NCBI GenBank assembly: GCA_026988025.1
Contig: JALSMB010000065.1
Coordinates: 1 to 35,219 of the forward strand
From: Candidatus Altimarinota bacterium
Lineage (GTDB): Bacteria > Patescibacteriota > Gracilibacteria > BD1-5 > UBA6164
Length of the DNA stretch: 35,219 nucleotides
Direction: 5' to 3'
Every line of letters starts with the position of its first letter. Within the stretch, counting starts at the first letter, position 1. The notes beneath the pieces are model-generated. The model was not told the DNA's origin. It did not search any database and was given only the letters and a program-made list of their open reading frames with translations. The translations under genes were made by a program, and so were the position numbers. Positions 1 through 10,116 of this stretch are shown piece by piece.

Positions 1-76
1 AAAACTATTAAGAGAACTTAATCTCTTAAGTTTACCTTTAAGTAACACAACATATCTCCTAAATCACCCTTTAAAC
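1..76. other. Unassigned window edge
   Basis: I see no convincing gene here. On the minus strand a 12-codon reading frame (ATG at 53-51, stop at 20-18) is preceded by AGGAG, which is unusual for this window, but it is too short to call. A perfect inverted repeat TTAAGAGA/TCTCTTAA (about 8-29) follows it. It could be a leader of a gene lying left of the window. Confidence 0.3.
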
Positions 77-121
77 ACAAAAAAACACGAGTTTACTATA
101 AAAGTATTCCCGTGTTTTTTC
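77..121 (-). terminator. Terminator downstream of tRNA-Cys
   Basis: A long hairpin with outer arms AAAAACACG/CGTGTTTTT, an inner TACT/AGTA stem and A/T tracts on both flanks. It lies downstream of the minus-strand tRNA and would work in either direction. Confidence 0.6.
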
Positions 122-201
122 TTTAATATTTCTTTTAATCATCTCTACAATAAGCCAAACCTTGTAACTATAAGTACAAAAGTTAAACGATAATGTAGGA
201 A

Positions 202-275
202 TGGAGGTGCCAAGCGGGCTCGAACCGCTGTATACGGTGTTGCAGACCGCTGTATAACCACTCTACCATGGCACC
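202..275 (-). tRNA. tRNA-Cys (GCA)
   Basis: Cysteine tRNA reading UGU/UGC. The reverse complement folds into a full cloverleaf: 7-bp acceptor stem GGTGCCA/TGGCACC, discriminator T, an encoded CCA end, anticodon loop CTGCAAC (anticodon GCA) on a CGGT/ACCG stem, and a T arm AGCGG-TTCGAGC-CCGCT. In this code UGA is glycine, so the third codon of the UGN box belongs to another tRNA that is not in this window. The gene stands alone, with a terminator hairpin at 77-121 downstream. Confidence 0.97.
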
Positions 276-301
276 AATATTTAATGTATCAGGATTATAA
301 A

Positions 302-342
302 GAAAAAAAAAGTAATTTCAAATAGAAATTACTTTTTTTATT
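302..342 (-). terminator. Terminator of the 343-1280 operon
   Basis: Hairpin AAGTAATTT/AAATTACTT (about 310-332) flanked by A and T runs, directly after the stop of the minus-strand lipoprotein gene. Confidence 0.75.
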
Positions 343-897
343 TTATTTACAAGTAAAAGTAGATAATAGATATTCATACTTAGATGTATCATTAACTGTA
401 GTAGGAATAGCTAATGTTAGGAAATAAGCTTCTTTTCAATTACAAATATGTGCTGTTTGTAAAAATTTTAACCTAGGAGTATCTAAATTATACTTAGCAT
501 CAAATATATAAAGAACACTTAATTCTCAATCATTAAAAGTAATATCCTTAGACGATATCTTTGTATAATCAATATAATCAGTTTGAGCTCAAATATTATT
601 AAGCATTGAAAAGTCTTTTGAAGTAGTGTATTTATTTAAATTATCTGAAAGAATCAAAAGATTATTTGAAAATCAATTAACAATATTTTTTGACATTACA
701 ACCATTTCAATCTTTCAAGATTTAACTTTAGGTAATATTTTATCTACTGATTCAATTATTTTCCAGTTTGAAGGTATTTCAATAGAGATATTATCAGTTT
801 CAGTTTTTATTAAACCCACATCACTGTTAGAGGTAGTATCTGAACATCAAAATAAAAAAAGACTTAAACTTAATATTATAAATATTTTTTTAAACAT
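343..897 (-). CDS. Putative lipoprotein, 184 aa
   Basis: Function not recognised. The N-terminus MFKKIFIILSLSLFLFGCS is a lipoprotein signal: positive start, hydrophobic run, then a lipobox ending in Cys18, where the preceding Gly is encoded by TGA. The mature part (about 165 residues) is mixed alpha/beta-like with hydrophobic strands (ISIEIPSNWKII, GKIEMVVMSK, KEAYFLTLAIP). This resembles small extracytoplasmic PsbP/lipoprotein folds, but I cannot assign a family. It is the second gene of a two-gene minus-strand unit, 11 bp after the membrane protein at 909-1280, and is followed by a terminator. It is probably anchored on the outer face of the membrane. The gene call is solid; the role is unknown. 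Confidence 0.85.
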
Positions 898-908
898 AAA
901 AGTATACT

Positions 909-1280
909 TTAAGAATATAATGTAATTAATTTAATTAATCAATTGAATCATCAATCTATAATTATTGGTAAACTCAAAAATCAAAATATTATTAATAAAA
1001 TAATAAATATAATTATATTAAAATATTTTTTTTCATTATTGATTAATAATTTTTTAAATAAAAAATAAAAATAAAAAATTAACGAAATTAACAATAATAT
1101 ATATATAAATCCAAGCCATTCAATCAAAATATTAGAATAAAATCATGCTCAAACAAAATAAAAAATAACAAAAAATAAAAAAGAAACAAATACCAATATA
1201 AATCTAGATGCTTTATATCTTTCAATAATAATAGCTTTATCATCCAAAAATTTATCTTTTATATTTTTTTTAAATCCCAT
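909..1280 (-). CDS. Small membrane protein, 123 aa
   Basis: Not recognised. A cytoplasmic N-terminus of about 26 residues, rich in Lys and Asp (MGFKKNIKDKFLDDK), is followed by three hydrophobic segments (roughly residues 27-50, 55-75 and 88-108). A short TGA-encoded glycine cluster (IIIDGGFNG) lies near the end. The start ATG has only an A/T-rich leader and no Shine-Dalgarno sequence. It is the first gene of a two-gene unit with the lipoprotein downstream, so the two may work together at the membrane. It diverges from gatC, with a 65-bp shared promoter region. Confidence 0.8.
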
Positions 1281-1345
1281 ACTTGATTTTTTTTAATTTA
1301 AAATTATATTTAAACTTAATAAAGTTTAAAATATAATATTAATAA
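1281..1345. promoter_or_regulatory. Divergent promoter region
   Basis: A 65-bp, almost pure A/T spacer between divergent genes. It must hold both promoters. TATAAT-like hexamers occur on each strand (for example around 1331-1338), but A/T richness makes any single choice weak. Confidence 0.4.
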
Positions 1346-1633
1346 ATGAGTTTAACACAAGAACAAATTGAAAAATTATCAAAAAATTTAAGTAAAATAA
1401 GTGTAGATAATGAAAAAATAGCTTGAGATGTGAATTGAATACTTAATTATATAGATTTATTAAATGAAGTTGATACAAGTTGAATTCAACCAACAATTTC
1501 AGTTGTAGAAGATAAATGATATTTAAGAGAAGATATAATAGAGGTGAAAGAAATAACAAGAAAAGAACTTTTAGCTTGCTCTAACCAAAAAATTATTGCA
1601 GATCAAATAGCTATAACAAATATAATGAAATAA
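1346..1633 (+). CDS. gatC: Asp/Glu-tRNA amidotransferase subunit C, 95 aa
   Basis: Small subunit of GatCAB, which converts Glu-tRNA(Gln) and/or Asp-tRNA(Asn) to the amide form; GatC wraps around GatA and stabilises its contact with GatB. The length and pattern fit GatC: an N-terminal helix with SLTQEQIEKLSKNLSKI, then a second helix ending in the hallmark ILNYIDLLNEVDTSGIQP, then a tail with LREDI. Two glycines before the second helix and the one in DTSG are encoded by TGA. Its stop lies 2 bp before recF, so the two are co-transcribed and probably translationally coupled. gatA and gatB are not in this window. Confidence 0.9.
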
Positions 1634-1635
1634 TT

Positions 1636-2673
1636 ATGATAAAAGAACTTAAATTACTTAATTTTAGAAATTTTTCAGAATTGAAATTAGAATCATTAAA
1701 TAAAGAAAATTTTATTATTTGAGAAAATTGAAAATGAAAAACTAATATTTTAGAAGCTATAAGTTTACTTTCAAATAATTCTATCACATGACTTAGTTTA
1801 GACGAACTAGTTAAAAAGTGAGAGGATTATTTTTTTATCGAATATAAAACAAATGAATGATCAAAAATATCTTTTTCATATATAAAAGAAACAAAGAAAA
1901 AAGTATTTATGTATAATAATAGTAAAATAACTAAAAAGAAATTTAATCAAATAACTAATAAATCAGTTATATTTTCTCCAATAATAATGAATATGATGTA
2001 TTTATCTCCTAGTTTAAGAAGAGAATTTTTAGATACTATACTTAAAAATTCATTTGATAATTATGATAAATTATTAATAGATTATAAAAAGATTATTAAA
2101 CATAGAAATAAAACATTAAAAAGTATTTATGAAAGTAAAGCTAATAAACAAGATTTAGTATTTTGGGATGAACAATTTATTATTAAAGCAAATGAAATAT
2201 ATAAATATAGATATAAAATCATAAATTTTCTAAAAGAAACAATTTCAACTACACTTGAATATTTTTCTTGAAAAATAACAAATATAGAATTAATTTATGA
2301 AACAAAAGTTACAGAGAAAAGTGTAGAAAAGAGTATTAAAAAATATTTAGAAAAAAATATAGAAAGAGATATAATCTTATGGAAAACACCTATTTGACCA
2401 CATGTAGATGATTTTGATATTATTATAGATTGAAGGTCATTATCACATTTTGCATCAAGATGAGAAACAAAAAGTATAATTATATGGTTAAAATTATTAG
2501 AATGAATATTTATAGAAAAGATGACAAATAGAAAACCTATATTATTAATAGATGATTTACTAAGTGAATTGGATGAAAATCATAAAAATATGCTTATAAA
2601 AAAAATAGAATATTATCAAACATTTATTACATCTATTAATAAATTAGATAATAAAAATATAATTAAAATATAA
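1636..2673 (+). CDS. recF: DNA replication/repair protein RecF, 345 aa
   Basis: SMC-like ABC ATPase that, with RecR and RecO, loads RecA at gaps. The N-terminus IKELKLLNFRNFSELKLE is classic RecF. Walker A is GENGKGKTN (residues 29-37). The ABC signature region reads SHFASRGETKSIIIWLKLLE (about 272-291), and Walker B with the D-loop is ILLIDDLLSELDENH (about 303-317). Length is close to the usual 360. All 11 glycines are encoded by TGA and none by GGN, which makes this gene a clean proof of the recoding. It follows gatC by 2 bp; a 97-bp spacer separates it from the next gene. Confident assignment. Confidence 0.96.
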
Positions 2674-2770
2674 TTTTATAATTTGTAAAGCTTAAAAATA
2701 AAATTTTGTTTTAAAAAAGCCATTTTTCAGTAAAATAATTATATATTTTAACATCTATTTAACATAAAAT

Positions 2771-4174
2771 ATGAAAACCTCTAAAAAACTTATATTATCT
2801 TTTTTAGCTTCTAGTATTCTTTCTATATCATCAGTATTTGCTGCATGAATAGATCATTTCCAAGTTGATTTTACACCAAATACTGCTGAAGTTGGTGAAG
2901 CTATTGATTTGACAATAAAGGCTGTAGATAAAAACAATATAGTAATTAAAGATTATGATTGAACTATACTTATTTTTTCTGAAAGTGATCCCGAAGCAGA
3001 ATTACCAAGTGCATTAGAAGAAAATACATATACATATACTCTTTCAGATGAATGAGTTATTAAATTTGAAAATGCTGTTAAATTTAAAAAATCATGAACT
3101 CAAAATATTAATATATATGATTTAAATGATGATACGGTATTTTGAATTGCTGAAGCAGAAATAACTGAAGCTACTGTAATTCAAAATGTTGATATAGAAA
3201 TAGTTTCACCTGAAAACTGATTAACTATTTGAGAAAATAAAATATGAATTTCTTGAACTACTCAAAAAAATCATCAAGTTAAAATAATTTTAAATAAAGA
3301 TAATGAAATAAAAACTACTAGTAATGCAGATTGAATATTTGAGGTAGATGTAACTGATTTAGTAGATTGAGATAATATATTAAAAGCACAAGTTATGGAT
3401 GCTGATTGAAATATAATATGAGAATCAAAAGAAATAAGTATTAGAGTAGATATTGATAATTTAAATATAAAGAATATAAAAGTAACTCCTCAGTCTGTTG
3501 ATCCAGAAAATAGTTTTGAAATAGAAATTGTTGCTAATCCAAAATTGAATTCAGTAGAAGTTATATTAAATGATGTAGTTACTAGTTTAGAAGAAATAAA
3601 AGATTGAGTCTATACAGCTAAAATGTATGCACCAAAAGATTCATGAACATATAAAATTGATGTTAAAATTACAGATGAATTAGGTCATGAAAAAACTGAA
3701 ATTTGATCTTCAAGTATTACTGTTAATGAAATTCAACTAAAAGCAGCAGATGAAGAAGTAGTAACTGTTATAGAACCTGAAGTAATAAGTACAAGTACTT
3801 GAACAAATGATGCAAAAAAAGAATTAAAAATAAAATGACTAAAGTTAGTTGAATTAAAAACTAAATCTATACTAAGTTGGGATCCTGTAGAATGAGCAGA
3901 TAGTTATAATATTTATAAAAAACTTGAGACTTGAAATCTAGAATTAATTACAAATGTTGAAAATACTACATTTGAAATTGTAATGTGAAATGAAAAAGAA
4001 TCTTATGATTACTTTGCAGTTAAAGCCGTTGCTAAAACTGATAGTTGAACAATATATGAAGGTTCATTATCTGATGCAACAAAGATTAAAACGTGACCAG
4101 AAATATTAATACTATTTCTCCTTTCATTATTCATTTGATGATTAGTTTTAGTTATAAAACAAAAAAATGCATAA
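2771..4174 (+). CDS. Secreted, membrane-anchored surface protein with Ig/FN3-like domains, 467 aa
   Basis: Probable cell-surface protein, perhaps for adhesion to a host or for envelope structure. It has a Sec signal peptide (residues 1 to about 23, KKLILSFLASSILSISSVFA then AG). Two or three beta-rich Ig-like repeats follow; each starts with a phrase such as FTPNTAEVGEAIDLT, IEIVSPENGLTI or IKVTPQSVDPENSFEIEI. Near residues 350-440 is a fibronectin type III-like domain (SWDPVEGADSYNIYKK). The C-terminus is KTGPE, a 20-residue hydrophobic helix and a Lys tail, an architecture like sorting signals. Acidic, Thr/Ser-rich, monocistronic, closed by a shared terminator. Domain calls are by eye; the exact role is unknown. 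Confidence 0.85.
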
Positions 4175-4206
4175 AAAAACTCTGATTAATCAGAGTTTTT
4201 TTATTT
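4173..4206. terminator. Bidirectional terminator
   Basis: Perfect hairpin AAACTCTGA-TTAA-TCAGAGTTT with A and T tracts on either side, between the convergent surface-protein and mscS genes. It overlaps both stop codons. Confidence 0.85.
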
Positions 4207-5139
4207 TTCAATTTTAATTCATATATTTTCTCTAGAACTAATAACCATTTGTGGAAATGGAATTTCAATTCAAGCTTGTTTAAATGCTAAATTAACTGTT
4301 TCAGTAACATTAGATTGTGAACTAAAATATCAATCTTTTGAATTAATCCAAAACCTTAATGATAAATTTATAGAACTATCAGCCATTTCAGTTATATAAA
4401 CATCAGGGTGAGGTGCCTTAAGAACATTTGGAAATTTTTCTATAACTTGCATCATTATTTTTTTAGCTTTCAATATATCAGTATTATAATCAACTCATAC
4501 ATTTACATCAACTCTTCTCTTATCATTAGAGTGAAAATTTGAAATATCTTCTTCTAAAAATTTAACATTAGGAACATAAAATATTACTCCATCAAATTGT
4601 TCTATAGCAGTAAATAATGCATGAATTTGTCTAATTGTTCAGACTCTTCATCCAACTTCAACTACATCTCATAAATGATAAAATCATTGAGTAACCATAA
4701 GTATTCATGCAATGAAATTTGTTAAAAATATTTTTAAGGTAAAACCTATACCAAATCATAGACCTCACATAAAGATTCACATATCAATTCACAAAATAGT
4801 CAGAGTAATTGCAAATCATATAGATAAAATTGCTATATTAACAGTTCTTGATAATACTCATACTAATTCTTCCCTTCATTTTTCTTCTCATGCATAACTA
4901 TTTTCTAAATAATTAGTCATTTTAGCAGTTGCAAATTTTGCTAAAGCTAATGTTCAAATAGCTGCAAGTCAAGCAAATACTATATTTAGAAGTAAATCTG
5001 TACTAAAAAAAGATAATATTATATTAGTATTTTGTTGTGATTTTTCTAACTCATTAGCTCAAACTGCTGCGAATGATAATTCAGAAAAAAAGATTATTCA
5101 CAAAGTATAAATAAGTGAAAATATTTTAAATTGTCTCAT
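4201..5139 (-). CDS. Small-conductance mechanosensitive channel, MscS family, 312 aa
   Basis: Tension-gated channel that releases solutes on hypo-osmotic shock. It has an N-terminal hydrophobic segment that may be a signal, then three transmembrane helices. The pore-lining helix is Gly/Ala-rich (GIFMGGLGFGIGFTLKIFLTN), its glycines being mostly TGA. The MscS beta domain follows, with GDVVEVGGRVGTIRQI and FDGVIFYVPNVKFLEEDISNF (the usual ...VIPNS...I.N motif), then the alpha/beta vestibule (RRVDVNVGVDYNTD). Length is typical (about 286 in E. coli). It is the last gene of the 4201-8913 minus-strand run, 76 bp after the cell-wall hydrolase. Family call firm; subtype not determined. Confidence 0.93.
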
Positions 5140-5215
5140 AAATAAAAAGATATACGTTAAATTATATTTATAATATTAACATATATCTCTATATAGTGCA
5201 AATAATCAAAATTTT

Positions 5216-7243
5216 TTATTTTATAATTCTGAAATTATAATCATCAGGAACATATGTTCATTTTAAATGACTCATACATTTTATAACATTTTTATGCCAA
5301 TTTTTAGTATCAGTAGCATAACAATATGTTCATTTTTCTTTACATGAACTTAATCATAAAACTTCTCTTCAAGCTCCAGACATTTCTCATACTGTTAAGT
5401 AATTTTTAAAATATTTATTATCCAAAGTATGTAAAATTAAATATATTCAGGCATTTGCAGTCTTAAGTGCTTTCCTATCTCATCTATCATTATTTCATAC
5501 GTTTCATACATTATACTGACTAGCTAAATTTCTTCATAAAGTAGTCTCTGCTAATCAAATACACATTATAAATGAAGGGTCTATGTTTCAATCTAAAGAC
5601 TCATCAACCCACATTTGCCAATTTCTAAAAGCAGGTGCAGCATAAGTATTTATTAAATATTTTTGTCTATCTATTTCTGTATCTCATATCAATTTAAATA
5701 CTCTAGAATTAGATGTTTTCTTTTTAAAATCATATCATCTTCTATTTTTAAAATCTGAGTAAAATTTAAATTCATATTTATCAGGTATTTTTGTAAACTG
5801 AATATAAGATAAATCTAGAACACTAAAAGGATCAATATATTTTTTGTCTTTGAAAACTTCAAAATGTAAATGAGGTCATGTTGACATAAATCATGCTCAT
5901 AAAGTTCAAAATTCTCATCAAGTCTGAGCAAATACTTCTCATTTTTTAACAAAATCAAATTCTTTAACTAATACATCACTAACGTGTCAGTAAACTGTCA
6001 TATATCAATCAAAATGTTTAATAGCTATATATGCATAATCCTCTGAATCTGGTGGAGTTATATGAACAACATATCAGTCTGCAGGTGCTTTAATAGGAGT
6101 TCATTGAGGTGTAATTATATCAACTGCTTCATGAATTGAACCAAAATCTTTTTTATATTCAGGATCATGAAAATATGCACTTATTCATTTATTAGGTTGT
6201 ATTGGCCAATCAAATTTTATATCATACTCTTTTCAAGATTTATTTAATTTTGATTCAGAATAAATCATTTTATTTATATTTAGACATTTTCATGACAAAG
6301 CTCTAGATTCTGCTGTATTCTTTGATACATCAACAAACTTACAATTATATTTTTTTAATATATCATTTCTTATAGCATTAAATCTAATTTTTTCTTTAAA
6401 TGATTTTAATTGCAATTTTTTTTCAATTTCCAATTTATCATATATATATTTAGAATAATATGATTGTTTTCATTTAGATACTTCTAGGATTTTTTCTTTA
6501 TATGCTTTTTTATCTGATAAAACTTTTTTTTCTATAATTCACATTTTTCTTAAAGTCTTTAAACTTCATTCTTGTTTAGTAAGTTTTACTTTTTTCATAT
6601 ATAAATCTGAAATAAATTTTCTATGATTATCAATAAGCTTTTTACCTGCTACTTGTATAATTCACTTAAAATATAAATCATTTAATAAATCTGCTATATT
6701 CTCTCAATTCAGTAAAATACTTTTAATATTATCTACTTTTTTATCATCATAAATAGTATTTCACTTTTTATAGATATAAATTAAATATTCTCTCATTATC
6801 TCAGTATTTTCTTTTATTTTCTTTTTTAATATTTCTATAGTTTGTCAATTTACCTCTATTTCTCTTTTAACAGCAATTACCCTTTTGTTAATATTATTAA
6901 CTCTTTCTAAAGTATCTGATATATCATCATCCAATTGTTTAATTGATTTTTCTAAAGATGTAATTCTATCTAATGTTTCTAAACGTTTATCTTCTATTTT
7001 TTCTCTTTCTGTTTTAGCAGAATTTCATATATTATTATATAAATCAACCTTCTTTGAAATCTTAAATATATCTGTAAATTCATTTGTGAAATCACCTAAA
7101 TTAGACTCAAACAATAAATCATATTGTTTCTTTTTAAAATTATCCAAAATAGCTCCTCTCTGAGAATCAGTAAGAGCATATGACCAACTAAATGGAAATA
7201 TAATTAAAAGTAAAACGGAAAATGTATATATTTTTTTATTCAA
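5216..7243 (-). CDS. Bifunctional peptidoglycan hydrolase: coiled coil + M23 peptidase + lysozyme-like domain, 675 aa
   Basis: Secreted cell-wall hydrolase. Signal peptide at residues 1 to about 23 (KKIYTFSVLLLIIFPFSWSYA). A long Lys/Glu coiled coil follows (about 30-330), as in EnvC-like murein hydrolase activators. The M23 domain (about 343-470) has intact zinc ligands: HEAVD (His near 371) and GPHLHFEV (near 458-460), so it should be active. A C-terminal lysozyme/transglycosylase-like domain (about 490-675) carries a likely catalytic Glu in GLAETTLG (near 566) and QYNVGNVGN. The start is TTG at 7243-7241, because the frame upstream is closed by the stop of the aminotransferase 3 bp earlier and no ATG precedes the signal peptide. 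Translation is probably coupled to that gene. Confidence 0.9.
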
Positions 7244-7246
7244 AAT

Positions 7247-8530
7247 TTATTTTTTAAATTCTAGTATAAAATCTCTAATAGTAGTAAGTATATATTTAAA
7301 TTTATCTTTATCTTCTTCAAGTAAAGTAATTCTAAATCATTCATAGCTTGAATTAAATCAACTTAAAGGTACAGAACATATTCAAGTTTTTCATAACATA
7401 TAATAACAAAATTTCTTATCAAATCTAGTACTTCAACTAATAGCTGTTTTAATTATTTTTATTATTTCATTATTATTAATTTTTGGTATAAAATCTTTAT
7501 TTAAATTATCAATATTAAAAGCAATTGATAAATAGAATGCTCATTTAGGTTTTATAAGATTTATTTCTTTTAAGTCTCATAAATATTCTTCAGCCAAAAT
7601 AGCTCTAGATTTATAATTTTCAATTCTTTTATTTAGTGAAATCTTATAATTTTCATTTTCATATATTTCAGGTAATACAAATTGAGGTAAAGTAGTTGAA
7701 CATACTTCTAAAAGTTTTGAAGCTAAAATAGAAGAAATATATTTTTTAAAATTTTCATCTTTATCTTCATTATATACTTCGATCCAACCACACCTAGAAC
7801 CAGGCCAAGGTAGATCTTTTGATATTCATTTCATAGAAATACCTGGTACATCTCAAATAATATCTGAAAGCAAAACTCTATCTTCATCATTATAAGTTAG
7901 TTTTTCATATATTTCATCAAAAATTAAAAACATATCATATCTTTTAGCTATAGATACAATAGATTCTAAAACTTGTTTTGAAAAAACTGCTCAGGTAGGA
8001 TTATCTGGATTAACAACTAATATTCCTACAATATTTGGATTATATTTAACCTTATTTTCTAATTCTAGTAAATCAGGATTCCAATTATCATTTGGATTTA
8101 AAGAATAAGTAATATGGCTACTTCATGCATGGGATGCTTCAGCTGATGAGTGTGTAGAATAAGCAGGATTAGGTCATATTACTCTAGAATCAAAAGCTAA
8201 ACTTTTATATACTTTATTTATAGCATCTCATAACCCATTAAAAAAAAGAATATTATCTTTTGTGATATTTGGAGTTTTTGATGCAATATACTCTCTTGCA
8301 GATTCTAGTCATCTTGTAGGACAATATCAATATACTTCATCTAATTCAGAAGCATTTTTAACTATTTCCTTCATCCATAATGGTATTTTTTCTCATTTAA
8401 CAACTGGATCTCAAATATTTTCCCAAGAAATATTGATTCAAAAGTTTTCGATTTTTTTTGCTACCTCAACTATCTCTCTTATTTCATATGAAAGCTCTTT
8501 ATGTCATATATGTAATAAATTTTTTCTCAT
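7247..8530 (-). CDS. PLP-dependent class I/II aminotransferase, 427 aa
   Basis: Fold-type I PLP enzyme, probably an alanine/aspartate-type aminotransferase. Motifs in order: YCPTRGLESAREYI (substrate side), VNPDNPTG (Asn contact to PLP), DEIYEKL (Asp to the pyridine N), SMKGISKDLPWPGSRCGW holding the Schiff-base Lys and a phosphate-binding Arg, and the C-terminal carboxylate-binding Arg in GFRITLLEEDK. The SKDLPWPG context differs from the SKSF of standard AspC and resembles the AlaA-like branch, but the substrate cannot be read from sequence. It follows a small membrane protein by 5 bp and precedes the cell-wall hydrolase by 3 bp. A second, distinct aminotransferase lies at 27438-28610. Confidence 0.9.
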
Positions 8531-8535
8531 AAATA

Positions 8536-8913
8536 TTAATTATTGTCTAAATTTTGAATAAATAATTCTAAAAATGTAAATATTATTAAAAGTAATGTTC
8601 AAGTTAATAAAACTCATGCTCATATTCCATGAAAGAATATTGTTAAAGCTATTAAAAGTGATACAAAAAATCATTGCCTAAAACTAGATAAAACGTGATA
8701 TAAATAAACCCTTCATCTATAATAAATTTTTTTTATAAAATAAAAAATAATTGATAATATAGATGATAAACCTAAAATAAAAGTAAAAACTATAGATGTG
8801 ATAGCAAAAACTTTATATTGATAAGGGTCAAGATAATTAAAAATTAATATAAATGTAATTAAGCTAAATAAAAACATTATAAAAATAATTAACAAAAGTA
8901 GTCTTTTCTTCAT
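8536..8913 (-). CDS. Small polytopic membrane protein, 125 aa
   Basis: Not recognised. The N-terminal hydrophobic segment MKKRLLLLIIFIMFLFSLIT could be a signal anchor. A second spans about 38-60 (FAITSIVFTFILGLSSILSII). After a basic linker (IKKIYYRGRVYLYHVLSSFRQ) two more follow (about 82-118). Four helices with a positive middle loop suggest an even topology with both ends inside. The basic linker glycine after YYR is TGA-encoded; reading TGA as a stop would wrongly truncate the protein at 66 residues. It heads the operon with the aminotransferase and hydrolase. Confidence 0.8.
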
Positions 8914-9057
8914 ATAAATAAGAAAATTATATAAATATTATTACTATAAAATATACTCAAAATACAAAAAAATTAAAGTTTTTTAATAAAAAAACAAAAA
9001 TTTTGTAAATATATTATTTATATGTTAAAGTAATATAAATAATATTTAAAAACAACT

Positions 9058-10095
9058 ATGCAAAAGGAAGCAATTATAACAAGAAACTATCTTACTGAGA
9101 GCTCTACTGTAGATGAAATATTTGAATGAATCAATAAAGAAAATTTTAATTCTGAAGAATTAAAACAATTTATTCAAAATAATATTGATTTTTTCTCATC
9201 TAAAAATTTTAGACAAAAATTAATAGATAAGTGAGCAGAATGAAAAAATAAAAATGATATGATAATGATTATCTTTTTAATTACTTTTATTGATAATATA
9301 AATTATAATCTAGATGTAAATCAAAATATATTAAATGAATTAAATAAGACAAAATCAAGAGTTGATGAAATTGTTAAATTAAATGAAGAACAAAAAAAAG
9401 TTATTTCATTATATATAAAAAAAGATATTCAAAGGAAAAAATTAGAAGAAGAAATATCTATATACAAAGAAATAACAAAAAAACAATCTAATAACTTAAA
9501 AGAAAATATTTGAACTATAGAACTACTTGAAAGTACAATTGAAAAACATAAAAAATTATGATTACAATTAAACTCACTAATAAAAGAAGCTAAAGAGGTT
9601 TGAATATTTATTGAAGTAGCAAATAGTAAGTGAGAATTAAGAATAAATACTCTTGCCATAAGTGCAATTGAAAAACAATCTATACATATACCATCAGAAA
9701 GAACTTCTGCAACACTAAATGAAACAGAAAATAAATGAACTATTATAAAAGCTTGAGATTATAGAAATATTGAAGAATTTAAATTTAAAGAAATAGTAGA
9801 TGAAAATACACCTGAAGAATTAGAAGAATTTTCTGATCCTATTAGTGTAAAACTAATACTAGATAGAGTCTCAGAATTAGAAATAAGCGAATCTACAAAC
9901 GAAGAAGAAATAAAAACATTGAGAAATGAATTAAATAAAGAAAAAAAGAGTAGAAAAAAAATCGAAAAATTAAAAAAATCTCAAGAAACTGAAATAAATG
10001 AATTAAGGGAAAGACTTAATAAACAAGAAGCATTATTATTAAAACATAGGATTAAAACTTCATGATTAACAATTGCTGATGACAAAAAAGACTAA
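9058..10095 (+). CDS. Coiled-coil protein of unknown function, 345 aa
   Basis: No family recognised. A soluble, Lys/Glu/Asn-rich protein with no signal peptide and one short hydrophobic stretch (MIMIIFLITFIDNI, about residues 67-80). Long heptad-like helices fill about 85-180 (LNELNKTKSRVDEIVKLNEE) and again about 275-335 (EEEIKTLRNELNKEKKSRKK). A mixed segment between them ends with EFSDPISVKLILDRVSELE. This helical hairpin-like layout suggests a scaffold or cytoskeletal role, but that is inference. It is monocistronic, with its stop inside the stem of a terminator shared with the convergent efflux operon. Confidence 0.8.
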
Positions 10096-10116
10096 TTAAA
10101 ATTAGTCTTTTTTTAT
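10085..10116. terminator. Bidirectional terminator
   Basis: Hairpin AAAGACTAAT-TAAA-ATTAGTCTTT followed by a T tract. It contains the plus-strand TAA (10093-10095) and abuts the stop of the minus-strand RND gene. Confidence 0.85.

Noticed and set aside
1..53. 12-codon minus-strand frame with an AGGAG site
   Set aside because: Too short and at the window edge; it could be a leader peptide but nothing downstream is visible.
1909..2271. Separate 120-aa protein
   Set aside because: It is the TGA-free middle of recF.
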